64,000 nucleotides of DNA from positions 5,878,485 to 5,942,484 of the forward strand of contig NC_134027.1 of NCBI RefSeq assembly GCF_964204645.1. Direction: 5' to 3'. Under the pieces are notes generated by a model. It was not told the DNA's origin and made no database searches. It saw only the letters and a program-made list of their open reading frames with translations. Each line of letters opens with the position of its first letter. Within the stretch, counting starts at the first letter, position 1. The DNA comes from Tubulanus polymorphus. Taxonomy: Eukaryota > Nemertea > Palaeonemertea > Tubulaniformes > Tubulanidae. Positions 1 to 12,931 of the stretch are shown piece after piece. The position numbers and the translations under genes were made by a program.

Positions 1-1115
1 GGCGGTCCGGCGTAGAGAATTTTGGTAGTAACATAAAGGCTGATGAAGCGAAGTGACGGTGAGGATGCTTTAACCAATTTTTCAGGGTTCTTATTCACAA
101 CTGTATTTTTGCAATATACATGTAAAAAGTCAGTAGCAATGCTCAATTTCTTGATTAGATGAGTTAAGAAATGATTAGATTTACGATTACTATCGTAAAG
201 GATTGCGCGGATTTACAAACGACTGTAAGACTCGTTACTCTCAATTATTGACACTAGATGGCGGAAGGTTCATTCTATTTCAAATTTGGATGAAGAAAAG
301 TTTTTACAATACAAATACACCTATAGGCCTTTTGAATTAAAAAGGGGTGAAATAGTAATTAATTTGATTAAAATGATGGGAGAAAAACTTACCTTATCGC
401 AAATCATGAGATTGAAAATCAAGATGAGGATAAACTTAGTAAGCAACTAGATTGAAAATCAAGACGGTTATAACAAAGAATTTTTTTTTTGGTTGGAATA
501 TTGTGATGAAAACGCGAAAAGGGAACTAAAGAGATGTTTTTAATTCAGTGATTTTTGCATGATACAGGAGGAGGGCCGACCCGTGCTCCAAGTAATAAAA
601 GAAAAAAGCCTTAGTGTGGTGGGTGATTAGGGATATCGTGCATTATGTAAATTCAAGAAAACGCGTAAAATCAATGATAAGTTTTTTGTTTTCGCGTAGA
701 TTATACGCGGTGTAAATACAATCGTAAAAATTTTTGTTTTCGTCACGAATCGGCTAGAAAATTATTATTTACGGTATCTCAGGTTAGGATTTGAAAGATA
801 AATCATCGCGCAAATGACGGGAGTCAAATAGTTGCTTATGCTTGGCTTTATTTAAGATACCTCAAAATTGAATTGTATTTGATCAATATTCAACAAAAAC
901 GTGATACTGATTCGATGTACCGCGTGAATTTAATCGGTTGGTGTGAAATTTGTACTCGAGTCCACTCAGTAATGATTCATTTCAATATGAGCCCTGAAAT
1001 GCACATTTATCACCTGCTTTAGCAGTTGTTGGCCAAGCGGAATTTGATCACATCCCCTAATCGGGGTCAAACAGGTCAAACAGGTCAAACGGTCATGGAC
1101 GACATTACGTACTTA

Positions 1116-1133
1116 ATATATATATATATATAT
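1116..1133. repeat. AT dinucleotide microsatellite
   Basis: A run of alternating A and T of about 18 bases is visible directly. No function is implied. Confidence 0.8.
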
Positions 1134-3978
1134 GATACTACTTATATAGATAAGCGGCACTGGTGACACAATCCTAACAACTCCAATCAACGTCGAACAG
1201 ATCAATCAATTTGCTGATTATGAAACGATTTCAAGAATATGGGAAAATAGGAAACGCGCATATGTTTTCGGTAGTGTCGTGTATGTTTACGTAATACTCC
1301 GCATTAGTATTAATGTTAGACTTTGAATGAAGAAGACTAATTGCTTGAATTAAGTGGATCAAAGATAGCCACCGGGTATTAAGAAAATCTCAAGTGTGGA
1401 GGAGCAATGCTTTAATATGTTTATACAGATAATCGTGAATCTTGATCCACTAACATTTGTTTGAAGAAAAATTGTCGAAACATACATAACAGGGACCAGG
1501 TTGCTTAACTGAGATCGGCAAAATTGGTCCGAGTTAGATAAAAGTTCGGACAATATGTTTGGACATCAGAAAATGTTTTCTGTTTTGTCCGAGTCTCACT
1601 CAGTAAGGCGAGGTTTACTGTAATAACATTTTCTATGTAAGGCTATTTTATGTTGATGCGGAGGACATGAACCTATTTCAGGGAACTTCACACTCACACA
1701 AAATGCACAGACAACCAACCCTCCTGTTTCAAGGGAAGGGCGGATGTTTTAAACAAACAAAACAGCGGAAATAGTGATCATACATAGACGATGAGTTCTT
1801 ATTTGGTAGTTTACGATCACTTTGACTCAATGAATACATGGAAAAATTGCTAATCCACAAAAACAACGCCCTCGTTTTATGAACAATATATCCAGGGCAA
1901 TTCGAACCAACGAAAAAAGGTCACTGATTCCTTGATCAACAGAAGAACTCTCCATTAAATACATTTTGTCACATTCAAACAGGAAAAGGAAACAAGTCTT
2001 TGATCAAACTAATAAGCACGATACGACTGGACATTAAATCATTGGAAATATTGCACCTACTGTACGATACCTACAATACGCGTAGAATCATTGGATTCAT
2101 TCCAAAAATTATTTGGCCCAATTAACCAAATTTGGTCAAACGTAACTACGTTGCATACTAATTAATATCAGGAATAAATGATAGATCTAAAAGTCCATGA
2201 TAAGTTTTGACGTTATCAATAGAAAAAGAACATCACACTCAATTTCCCTGATATTAGGAATCAAGATCAGTTCAATTTTACAAAATCAATCTTCTTATAT
2301 ATGAACCTAGACCCACTGCTGATGATGATGATAAACATTAAATCGGGAAAACCTATGGATAATCATAATCCTCTTAAGTGTTCGAAATAAACTGTAGATA
2401 ATATGAGATGTTTGTTTCAAACTATCAAATGGACGGATATCGCGCCTATGTCAAACGCAGCTTCTTTTAATAGTACTTTAATCGAATTGTGCGATATATT
2501 TTGATTTGTTGATAAAGTTCACTTTGAGCTCAATGCTTGAATGACACTATATACTCGACCTTTTTTCCCGATGAGATATCGAATCGTTCAAGTGATTGAT
2601 AAGACGATACATCGGAATCGCTTCTTCTAATGAATCTCGCTGACCTACTATAATTGATAGTTCGCTCAATTCCCATTTTTTGAAGTTTTTGATGTAATAT
2701 GTATTTTTGGCCAACTGTTAAAACTTTTGATTTCGATGATACAATTTTGTATATTGGGTCGAAAGTAACAGCATAGTTGCCTTGGTTATACGTAACTGGC
2801 CCAAACTTGTGTTCGAACACATATACTAATTAAACTCTAGTGTATTTCAATAGAAATGAAATTTCAGATTTTTAAAATAGCGCAGCAAAGACGGGTTCAC
2901 GGCGTGGTCATACACGTGCGTCTATTGTCACTGACCAGTTTGTCCTATATTGAGTTACGTGATAACCAGTAAGCACTTGTCCGAAACCAGGGTGTGCTCC
3001 TATATAGCAAATAATGGACTGATTTATTTGACAGTTAGAGAATTTTCATAGCATTAGAGAATTTCCATATTGTACATTGTATGACTGCAAAGTACTCGAC
3101 AAACAACAGGACTTCATTCCCGTGCTAAATTTGAAGCATTTTTAAATAAATATTCCCTGAACGAATCGTGACATGCTCGTAGTTGCATAGCGATTTTCTT
3201 ATTTAGATGCATGATTTGATTTGTCTGGAAAAAAGAGCATAGAAACTTAGTTCTTAAAATTCAATTTCAAATATCAACGCCCACGTGCACCACTTACCAA
3301 AATTTATACGATACCATATGGCGCAATTTGAATTTAATAATTGTCTGACGTAATCATAAGTGTTTTCGGACGAAACGGGTAGATATGGAAATCACGAGAA
3401 AAAAACGGGATATGCGAAATGATTGAATGTCCTATCAGGTCAATCACATGTTTGTCGTGTCGTCGTCAGTGCGGGTATAATGAGCAATACATGAGTAACA
3501 AAATAATTCCAAACAAATGCCGAACAATAATACAATGTATTGGTGTTAGAAAAGATTTCCACGAATAAACAAAAGTTGTTTTTGTTTTTTTCTTCTCTTG
3601 AATATTCGCTGCGACCCCGGTTAAACAATTGTTGCATTGTTGACGTATTTAAGTGAGCGCTTAGGCCGCCTGCGGTTAGGATCATCGTCCGGAAACAAGA
3701 AAACTTTTTTCCAAGAATTCAAACCCAGAACATCGCATAAAATAGTCTGCTTGACGAGTTTGTTCTATCTTTAGACCATCAATTTCTTCTCCATTGTTTA
3801 AGCTACACAAATACGATGTTGCAGTTTGATGTTTTCTGTTCACTTGTGCCAAACCCCACCGTATCACCAGCACGTACTGATTTAAGTTGTAAATTTTATG
3901 ATCAGTCAATTTTGAATCTTTTCTAAGTGATCTACACTTTTTCGGATAGGTAATGCGTATGCAGCCGCAAGTGTGACT

Positions 3979-4132
3979 CAAGGGTGGATTCAGGAATTTA
4001 GAATAGGGGGAGGTTGGCAAAGTTCTAGGCCTAGTTGAGTACACGAAGTGCAAGCGCCAAAGTCGCGTATTCTATTCGGGTCTGGCAAAAATTAGAGGAG
4101 CCCAAACCCCCTACCCCTAAATCCACCCCTTG
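3979..4132. mobile_element. MITE-like inverted-repeat element, hAT-like ends
   Basis: The left end begins CAAGGGTGGATTCAGG and the right end finishes CCTAAATCCACCCCTTG. These are imperfect inverted repeats about 154 bp apart, each followed inward by a G- or C-rich run. There is no coding capacity. The ends resemble those of the element inside KDSR at 17781-17926 (CAGGGGCGGATCTAGG). The C-A-G/A-G-G-G start is typical of non-autonomous hAT elements. Flanking sequence shows only a partial duplication (around GTGAC), so the insertion is probably old. Confidence 0.55.
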
Positions 4133-4666
4133 TGACCACATTGAAAACAGCAAAAAAAATTCCTTTAAAGTATGTTAGTCATATAGCTATCAAAACACAT
4201 ATATAATATTCGATAAGTATTTAGTTATGACATTCCAGATACTGTGATTAGCTTATCGTGTGGAATAATCATGACCATTTATAGTACTAAAATAACTACA
4301 CGTAAACCATTAGTAATGCGATAGGATCGGAGATAACTTCTAGAAATTACTCCTACTACAAACCTTTGATGTTAATTAGCTATGATATCTGGAGGCTTCG
4401 GATTAACATGGCAGGCAATGCGCAAATCATCAATCCGATTGGATAAGTAAAGGAAATCCCGAGGAACTGACCAATGACTATTGTCAAACACCGTGACCCA
4501 ATAACCTTTCCGTTCGCCCTCGTTTTAATCGAGATTTAGAACTATTTGCTGACGAGTATTTGCGCACTGAAATAATTGAAATATTCCCCGTGACTCGCTC
4601 GCTACTGGCAATTCATTCATTCACAATTTACGCTTAACACAACACGTGTTTTATTTAGTAGCAAAT

Positions 4667-7600
4667 ATGAAACACGTTGGACAGCGTTTAGCCAGTACTG
4701 CGTGTTCGCGACACATATGTGGTATTGGATATGTGGGACCGCATCTTTCAACTCGGACATTGGCTACGGCACCGGAGCCGCGGGAATGTCCGTTTCACCA
4801 GCAGAACAACGGCGACGAATATGACAACAAAATAAAAACATCGAACTCACAGCAGGAAAGTGATACGGATAAAAATGACGTTTCGAAAGTATTAACGGAC
4901 ATCCCAGGACCGAGGGGATTGCCAGTGTTTGGATCGGCTCTGGAATTTCTAGTCCCAACTAGACATCGGATACTCGAGCGTCGATCCAAAGAATACGGAC
5001 CAATATTTCGAGAACGCGTCGGTCCGATGCAATCGGTTAATTTGTGTGATCCGACCGACGTTGAACACGCCTTGCGAAATGAAGGTAAACATCCTCATCG
5101 TCTGGAAGTGCCTCCATGGAAGGAGTATCGTCAAATGAAAGGACTACCGTTTGGTCTTGTAATTTCGTGAGTATAAGTTTTATAGATTCCTTGTAATTAT
5201 ATTATTCCAGACAGTGAGCCGTATAATTCTTGTTTCTTTTTTGTTAGGAGAGTTGTCTAAAATGTTTATCTATGCACACGAAACACGTATCGGTGTCCTC
5301 AAGGTGCGAACGACCCTCTTTTGGGTCGAAGTGCCCCTTATCGAATGAGGGAAAAACTTTTTTACTTCATAAATAACGCACTTTTCCACTATGAAAAATA
5401 ATTTATATTTTGAATAATATATAAAACAAATCCTATAGAATAAGTACAGTGTACATATTATTGGTACTATATTGTGACCTAGGTTGTTTGTTCAGTCATA
5501 AAATTTGAAATCTTGTGGATTTGTGGTTTTGGCCCTTTTAAAAGTTATTTGACCCCTTGAAAATTCTCGAGGACGCCCAAGACACGATTCGACATCGTAA
5601 TTGTGAAACTGTACCGAAACAATCTTTTTAGAATAGTAGTCGAATTTGCAGATGGGTTTTGATAGAAATAACCTATATATGTGGATTAAACGACTATGTA
5701 TTCAGCTGTCACCCACAATCGATAATCAATTCATTAAGCCCCATCCTTCGCAATTTCGTGAATAATAAATTGATAAATCGAGAATATCTACTGATGACAA
5801 TTTTTATTTCGTTATCAATCGGTGAAGATTCAATTTGATATCCATATGGGCACATATGTATTTTGCTAAACGAGTGGTGATGATTAGACCTTTATAAAAC
5901 ATAATGAGCAGTTTGCAACTAAACAAAAATATCCTACACGTTCAAATAGACATTTAATTTTTCAAAACATTTTCCCCAAGATTTATAAATCAAAATCTAC
6001 GAAGCCGTACTTTCAACAGTATAATGATAAACACGAGATGGATAGGAAGAAGAAATGACATTATTGAATGAGATGAAATCCTGTTCAATTCCTTCATTGA
6101 ATTTTCTATAGAAGTGCCTATTTCTTTCTTGTTATGAGCTGGTACTTTGAGGATTCGCAATAAAAGCTTACTAAAATTTGAAAAAAAAACATTTGAGTGA
6201 AGTATTCTTCATATTTCGCACAACCCGGAAACGTTGTCCACGGTCAGGATACTCGTTGGGAAGAGCTCTATATCGTGGAAGCGAACGATTAAAACTAAAC
6301 AAGATATCATACCTAGAGAATTTTGTTAGTTAAGCAAATAAATGTAACTTATGGGTAGATAAACGATTTAGCTAATCGGAAGGAATGTTATCAGACGATC
6401 GCGAGGGGATGTCTACAACTACGACCGAATTCCCGGTAACGCGTCTAGACGCTTTCGGATCAGACCAGACTAACTATTTTACAGCAATCCCAAACTACAC
6501 GGTGTCACACGCGGTAAACTTTTATGAAATAAAAGATAAGTAGATTAATCAAACCATTTTACACTCGCATATATGAGATTATGATCGCCTTCGAAAATCA
6601 AAAGTTTCGATCGTAGAAATTCAACGAGCAAGAATCCATATCTTTAGCAAGTCCCTAATAACAGAAATGTGTCGTCATAATATGCAAAGATATGGACAGT
6701 GGTCACCCCTGCAGTTATGTAAAAGAAAACGCGAATGCCTACACACAAATAATTAACTTCGAAAGTTAGATAATATTTATGAGAACATTTATGTATGTTT
6801 ATTCATCTTGATATTTGCAATTATACGATATGATCCCAAGGATAAAAAAGCACATGTCGTACAAAGACTATCTAAGTATCCTCTTCAAAAAGCTAGTTTA
6901 CCAACGATATTGAGAGTGTACACATATAGTTATGGAGTGCAACTCTCATCGAAATAAATGCCGTCAAAATATCATGAGAATTGAGCAACCCAAAAGTGCT
7001 TTCAGTGACGTTATTAGGCGTTATAAGACATTAAGTGTGTAGTTTTGTATGCATTAGATAAGAACCAAACATGAAGCATACTTCTTCAGCGCCGATTTTC
7101 TCTGCTCAAAAACTGTGCTCTAGGAAATTGTGGTGTGGTTAAAAGAGAATTCATAAAGCTGGGACCCGTGCGCATCTAGCACGAATCTCGAACCTGACTC
7201 TGTAGATTTAGAAAATCTCTGCTGATTTATCAAAAAAGCTATTCGTCAAAAAGATTGCCCCACTTACTGTTAAGATTACACCACAACTAGATGTAAGGCA
7301 TTGGGTTCGAGAACATGTTTTTTTTTCAAACAGCTAGCTGCAGTGATAACTTGGTTTCTTGATTCTTATATCTAATTGCTATTTATTGTAATTGTACCCG
7401 ATTTATTTTTGTTCACGGTGACATTGTAAAACGGAATGCGAATACCTGCTCTTTAGCCAATTCACACCCGGCTTTCCAGTGACCGGGTTGTTTATTGCAA
7501 AGTAAAACTGACCATTTTTCGTAAACAACTATTGTAAAAAATATTGGTACCATGACACGTTAACGTCCAAGTTCCTTTATACACATATAAATGCATATCT

Positions 7601-10600
7601 ATATCATGACTACGAAAAACTTTAAGTATTCAAATTTATTTCAGAAGTTTGAGACCCTCGCGGTTTGAACAATTATCAATTTTTTTCAATTCACCTAAAA
7701 TCTCAAAGTTCACGTGAGACGGAATCACGTGATAACAGGTTACACATACATTTGAATGAGATGAACAATGAAACATACAAAAAAATGCCGGAATTCTCTT
7801 TTGTCATAGCTTTAGAGTTATTTAACGTCATTTAGAATTCAACAGACCGTGGAGGTATTATGTGTTACAACGATCGGGGAAGTGCAGAGCTGCATTCATG
7901 GTACTGTGATTATATCTAGACAAGTACCAAGACACAATGGCGCTGACACAAAACGTAATTTTTACCTTATATATGGAAGTAGGACGCTAAAAAATTGCAC
8001 CGGTTCAAGTCATTATATCGGCATCATTGAAAATCAAATCTAGGCCGAAGCTTTTCGTCATTTACCTTGACATCCGCTTTGGCCGTCGACGCAATTAGGT
8101 TAGAAGACCTGAATTGAATCACACAATATCTATCAAAGGCAAACGCATATAACTTATACGGCAAATCAAAAAATGAATAGAAAGTATCCGTCAAAAGAAA
8201 TACAATTCGTTAATACCGATGGATTCCAATTTACAAGGTTGTTCTTTGAAAAAACTGTTCCTTCCCAGCACTAACGATCCTTTACTTCTACTTCTGAAAA
8301 TACCTGCGACCATGGACTCTAAAACGATTTAGGAGTCCATGATGAAACTAACTATTGCATGCATTAGTTCTTATCATAGTTGGTTCGAATTTCCGTAAGA
8401 CGATCGACGATGGAAATATTGAGAAAAAATAACTCATCTTAGAATAAAATGGTTCCTAAATTTTACCAATGAATGATTTTGCATATTCTCTAGAAATGGT
8501 CCGGAATGGCAAAAAGCTCGAAGTGCCGTTAACAAGCCTATGATGAAGCAGAAAGTGATATTGAAATACCTGGACGATATGAACGAAGTAGTTGATGATG
8601 CTGTGCGCAGGTTTAAGCTTTACCGTAACGGAGAAAAAGTCATGCCCGATTTAGATCAGGAATTTTTTCACTGGTCTATTGAATGTAAGTGTTAATCCTT
8701 TGTTAAGAAATATGCATGCAGCTTTCAAAATTCGTGCGCTAGTTTGGAATATGTAAAAGATAGTAAATTTCCTATACAATATAATCTGATTCATTGCGTT
8801 TAAATTTTCGTAGCTGTCGGGACCGTTATGTTTGAAACACGTCTCGGATGTTTGGAGGACCAACGACCCCAAATTGCGACGGATTTTGTGCAAAGTGTCA
8901 GGAAGATTCTGGCGCCGAATAAATTGCTTTTCGTCAATCCTGGCCTGGCTAGAAAACTAGGTTTACGTTGTTGGAAGGAACACGAAGCCGCCTGGGATAA
9001 GATATATGAGATAGGTAATTTGTCAACGGGAATAATATCTATAGCGAAACATACAGAAACCAAAATAACCAGATCATTTCCCATTTGCAATGTCATTTTA
9101 TAAGTACATGTACCTACGTGTATTCCTGCATTACTTTGTTCTAATTATTCTATGTTTGACTTAAAAAATGCATTATGTTTATTCATTGATTATTATTACT
9201 CACCCCCAGCCGTCCTTGGCGGCCTGTAGGCCTATTTTATAAGGTAGTACTAAAAGTACCACCTGCTGAATACGAATGTCATATTTCGATTCACAATTAA
9301 ATAACTGATGACGTCGTGATATTGATTGGAAAATGGCAGCAGTATGCGGTGCATAATTTTTTGTTGTCTTATGTTGGGCGAGAAAAACCGCCGGTTTTAT
9401 CTGCCTCGGAGTATGCGAACGATACAACATTTCGTTATTCGTTCTAGGCAAAGTTGTTATTGAGAAGAGAATGATTGAGATGGATGAAGAGAGGAAACGT
9501 GGTAAAGAGGTAGAAGGAGTGTTGGTTAGTTTATTAGAAAACGCTGATACTAACGATCCTGTTATGGTAAACACTTTGGTTACTGATCTATTTCTCGGAG
9601 CAGTTGACACGGTATGTATGATAAGTTTATAGGGTGGCTTTATAGCTGATGTCAAAATAATGCAACAAAAAGAAACACATACGGCATAACACTTTGAAAA
9701 AACTGAATTATCTTATTTACAGTCACCAAATACAATGCAGTTCGCTTTACTGCTACTGGCAAAAAACCGCGACAAGCAGGAAAAACTTCGTCGAGAAATA
9801 AACAATATTGTGAAACCGGGCTCCATCGTTAAAGCCAAAGATTTGCAATCTTTGCCTTTTTTGAAGGCTATATTCAAAGAAGCACTAAGGTAATTATTGA
9901 AATTACTCGAGGTATTTAATCATTTATATGATTGATATGTTGAATATTATTTTTCATTCGATTAGAATGTATCCAATAGTACCGACGTTTGGGAAGATTT
10001 ACACACAAGAAATGACCATTAGGGATTACAAGATTCCTGCAGATGTACGTTGCTTGCACTTATAATTCTACGTCTAGTAAAACGATCGTTTAATTTACAA
10101 TAGTTGCCCATAATTTTGGGGCTTGGAAAATAGAAATGACTAATTGGGTCGTTGCCTCTATTTCTAGACTATGGTTAACGTCGTGTGCTGTGCTATGGGC
10201 AGGGATCCTAAACTGTTCAAGGATCCGGAGATTTTCCGCCCCGAACGATGGCTCAAAGACGGAGAAGAAAAGGAGGATATCCATCCATTCTCCAGCATTC
10301 CATTTGGATACGGCAAAAGATCATGTATTGGTGAGTTAAATAACTAACTGTTTTTATGATTGCGTCACAAATATTGTAGTAAAAAAAAAACATATTTCAT
10401 CACATAAGAAACATTAAAAAGTACGCATATGTTTGCTTTTTTTAAATTCGAGGATAACGTCACATTCCATTATGTGCTGAAGTACTCCTCCACATAAATG
10501 CACAGGTTGATCTATTTTGTTTCGCTGATCATAATCAATGCTAATTCGACATTGTGATCAGTTCAGATTGGTCATTATCTTTGTCAAGAATATTCATTTG

Positions 10601-11020
10601 ACAAAAAAAACAATGGTATTTTTATCACATTGCAGGTCGACGAATAGCTGAATTACAGATGTACCTACTTCTCGCTCGAGTAAGTATTAGACAGAGCATT
10701 TTTTCCAGTCGCAGGTCATTCACCCATTCATTCCAAAACAGAAGCAGAAGTTGGTTGTACATTGCCGATAGTACCGTACATGTAATCTTTCCAGTTGACG
10801 TTCATTGAATTTTGCAAATTCATTGGAAAGAGGACCTTTGCCCGTTACGACTTTCGATGTTTCCTTCAAACCTTTTTCATCTTGACCGTTATTTTTCCTG
10901 TTGCAGTTAACGCAGTCGTTTGACATTCATCCGACAGATGGCGACAAACCTATCGAAGCGAAGGTGAAACTTTTGATGTGTCCGAAAACCACCCCCTTGC
11001 TTCGATTCGATGATATCTGA
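4667..11020 (+). CDS. Mitochondrial-clan cytochrome P450 (CYP10/24/27-like), nine exons
   Basis: A heme-thiolate monooxygenase, expected in the inner mitochondrial membrane with electrons from adrenodoxin. Exons: 4667-5166, 8494-8684, 8814-9014, 9448-9611, 9723-9889, 9966-10044, 10168-10330, 10636-10679, 10907-11020. All borders are GT/AG and phases agree, giving 540 aa. ATG 4667 was chosen because the frame upstream offers only a GTG (4646) and A lies at -3. Residues 1-45 are Arg/Ser/Thr-rich with few acids, like a mitochondrial presequence. The proline-rich hinge DIPGPRGLP follows at about 80. The I-helix GAVDTS is at 348-353, K-helix ExxR at E405-R408, FRPERW in exon 7, and the heme loop FGYGKRSC runs 480-487 with C487 as axial ligand. 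Arginines just after it (GRR) are usual in mitochondrial P450s that bind adrenodoxin. An ATTAAA at 11252 may be the poly(A) signal. Clan assignment is firm; the exact subfamily and substrate are not. Confidence 0.93.
5167..8493 (+). other. Large first intron of the P450 gene
   Basis: This 3.3-kb intron starts GTGAGT and ends in CTCTAG. It holds no coding frame I believe in; one 64-codon frame at 7849 starts with GTG. It contains the short hairpin at 8311-8341 whose left arm recurs 52 kb away. Confidence 0.7.
8311..8341. repeat. Short hairpin repeat, copy 1
   Basis: The arm CATGGACTCTAAA folds on TTTAGGAGTCCATG. The first 17 bases (CATGGACTCTAAAACGA) recur exactly at 60228, again as the left arm of a hairpin. 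It lies inside intron 1 of the P450 gene. It is probably the end of, or a remnant of, a small mobile element. Confidence 0.5.
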
Positions 11021-12931
11021 TTCGACCAACCATGGAAGTCGAAATTAAATCCATCAAAATGAAAGAAAATCTGATTGTTATGGTGGCTGATTCGGACAAT
11101 ACTAAAATATTTTTCTGTACGGCTGGAGGCGCGATATAAAATTTTAGCCTTGGCTAATTTTTTGTTTTCTCACGCGAGAAATCAAAACTTTTCGGTTTTC
11201 TCGCGTTTAATCAGCCACCACAGATTGTGAAGAGTAGAGGAGTTATTTATTATTAAAGAAATTTGTTAATTCTAAATGAATGTAAGGTATATGTTTTAGC
11301 CGCATGGCGCAGTATTTTCAGAAGGCAGCATTTTACTATAAACTGACGTCTCGCAGCTAAATATCTATCAATACTGTCTTGGGCAACCTTTCGTTTGGCA
11401 TGAGCTTTTCTGTGAATGTGTTGCGTAACATATGTTTCGTCTAATGTATTTTTGAACTTGTTTTCTGCAAAAAGCTAATTTCAACAAACCAATTGTGCTA
11501 ATGTTTAGATGTACATTTGTACATAGAACTTTCATTATTTCATCACTTGTTTCAATTCATGATGTGCTTTCCAGAAATGAATATAGTATGTGCTACTTTG
11601 TTCTTCCAAAATATCGAATGTGCTATTACCAGACGAGTGACCACTGATTAAAAGGTTGATTAAAAAGTTGTACGCCGCATGTTTGTATTAAAACACTAGG
11701 GTGAAAAGAATGTCATCGACCTCAAACACTCAATCTTTTTGTTTCAAGTAGGGAGTTGAAAATAGAACATCTGTTTCAAGTAAGGATATGGTTACCGGTA
11801 TTGTGGTGGTTAGGCACCAATTCATTTTGATCATAGATTGGAAATCATAACCAACTAATGGAAGTATATGAATGCTATGAAATTGTTAAATTTACTAGTT
11901 CATACAAAAACAAACTGTTATAATGATTGAGAAAATCCTGTTTTGGAGAAAGGGAATTCCATTCTGAGCTGATCAAAATACAGATAGTACTAAAAGCTTA
12001 ATCATGGAAGCGATTGGGGACATTATTCGAGAAACATAGAAGGATATTTTGTGTAAAGTTATTATCATAAATTCATTTTTGAATTAAGAGTGGATATTTT
12101 CGATTTATTGTCGAGTTATCATCTCAACGTTAAAAATGCTTAAACTATCGTTCATATGTAATCATAGATTACGTATTTATGTATTGTAAATAACGTAGGT
12201 AAAAATGGTGGAAGAAATACATGCGAGATCTATAGCAATTTAATTCATTCTGGTATCACTTTACCGGACCAAAACATGGTGTGATTTCGAAAATCATAAT
12301 ATGAACCATATCATACGAGGTCAAATATTAAGAATCTCTAATTACCCGCAGTAGAAATGTAGTGTATAGTCACATGTGAACAGGGTAAACGTTGTCTGAG
12401 CTGTATATATGCTATGTATATTATACGATACCGGTGGGCATTGCAGAAACAATAGGACGTGATTCTCAGTTTTATTGTGATTGTATTACAGTATTATGTA
12501 TTATGTACGTCTGTCTTGGCTTCAAATACTTATCAACCAGATCGTCGATGCCGTCGACGAAGCTTGGATTACAGGTATTTGAAACTGAAACCGAATGTAT
12601 GTTCGTTGTTGAAATAATTAATGATTATATATATATACACGTATTTTTATTCGCTGTAAAAATATATATATGCATCTGTAAAAGAAGTTGTCCTTTTTGT
12701 ATATCTTATGACATTTTATTTAAACCTTTCAAAATAACCAAACAGATTTTGCCGGGTTTACGCGGGAGATGTAACGCACTGTCGATTGACAACACAGGCC
12801 AATCCAGTGATTGGAATTACTAGAGTGAATATCGATCGAATGGATAAGAAAACTCGACGAAATGCAAATCGTTTCTTTATTCGAATGCTAACGTTCTCAA
12901 GACGCCATTGTTCGATAGATTTGCTAGTTTA
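11021..12931. other. Region between the convergent P450 and ASB-like genes
   Basis: The P450 (+) and the ankyrin/SOCS gene (-) converge here, so both 3' UTRs lie in this stretch. An ATTAAA at 11252-11257 is a candidate P450 poly(A) signal. The 144-bp foldback element at 11079-11222 lies within the probable P450 3' UTR. A 143-codon plus frame at 12392-12823 is very AT-rich, opens with TTG and overlaps a TA-rich run, so I do not treat it as a gene. Confidence 0.55.
11079..11222. mobile_element. 144-bp MITE with inverted ends and 6-bp target duplication
   Basis: The ends TATGGTGGCTGATT and AATCAGCCACCACA are inverted repeats with 13 of 14 positions matching. GATTGT directly abuts both sides (11073-11078 and 11223-11228), as a target-site duplication should. 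A second, internal stem pairs CGCGAGAAA with TTTTCTCGCG. There is no coding capacity. It sits 59 bp after the P450 stop codon, so it is probably transcribed as part of that 3' UTR. A matching end motif (TGGTGGCTGATT) occurs singly near 41433. Confidence 0.7.

Larger units (their letters stand above)
1..4666. other. Non-coding flank upstream of the P450 gene
   Basis: I find no gene here that I can support. The stretch is AT-rich, with a short AT dinucleotide run near 1116-1133, a threefold GGTCAAACA tandem repeat near 1064-1090, and a 16-bp direct repeat (AGATTGAAAATCAAGA at 409 and 449). A 96-codon open frame on the minus strand (2530-2820) opens only with GTG, has no recognisable domain and has no clear splice sites, so I do not call it. 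A 123-codon minus frame (3682-4053) runs through the small element at 3979-4132. The last 100 bases before the P450 start show no TATA box. Confidence 0.6.

Noticed and set aside
2530-2820. 96-codon minus-strand frame with fairly protein-like composition
   Set aside because: Starts with GTG, a stop lies just upstream, no domain recognised and no convincing splice sites.
4646-4666. GTG start seven codons upstream of the P450 ATG
   Set aside because: Animal nuclear genes very rarely start with GTG; ATG 4667 has A at -3 and begins a plausible mitochondrial presequence.
12392-12823. 143-codon plus-strand frame
   Set aside because: It opens with TTG, is AT-rich with TATATA runs, and has no domain or splice support.
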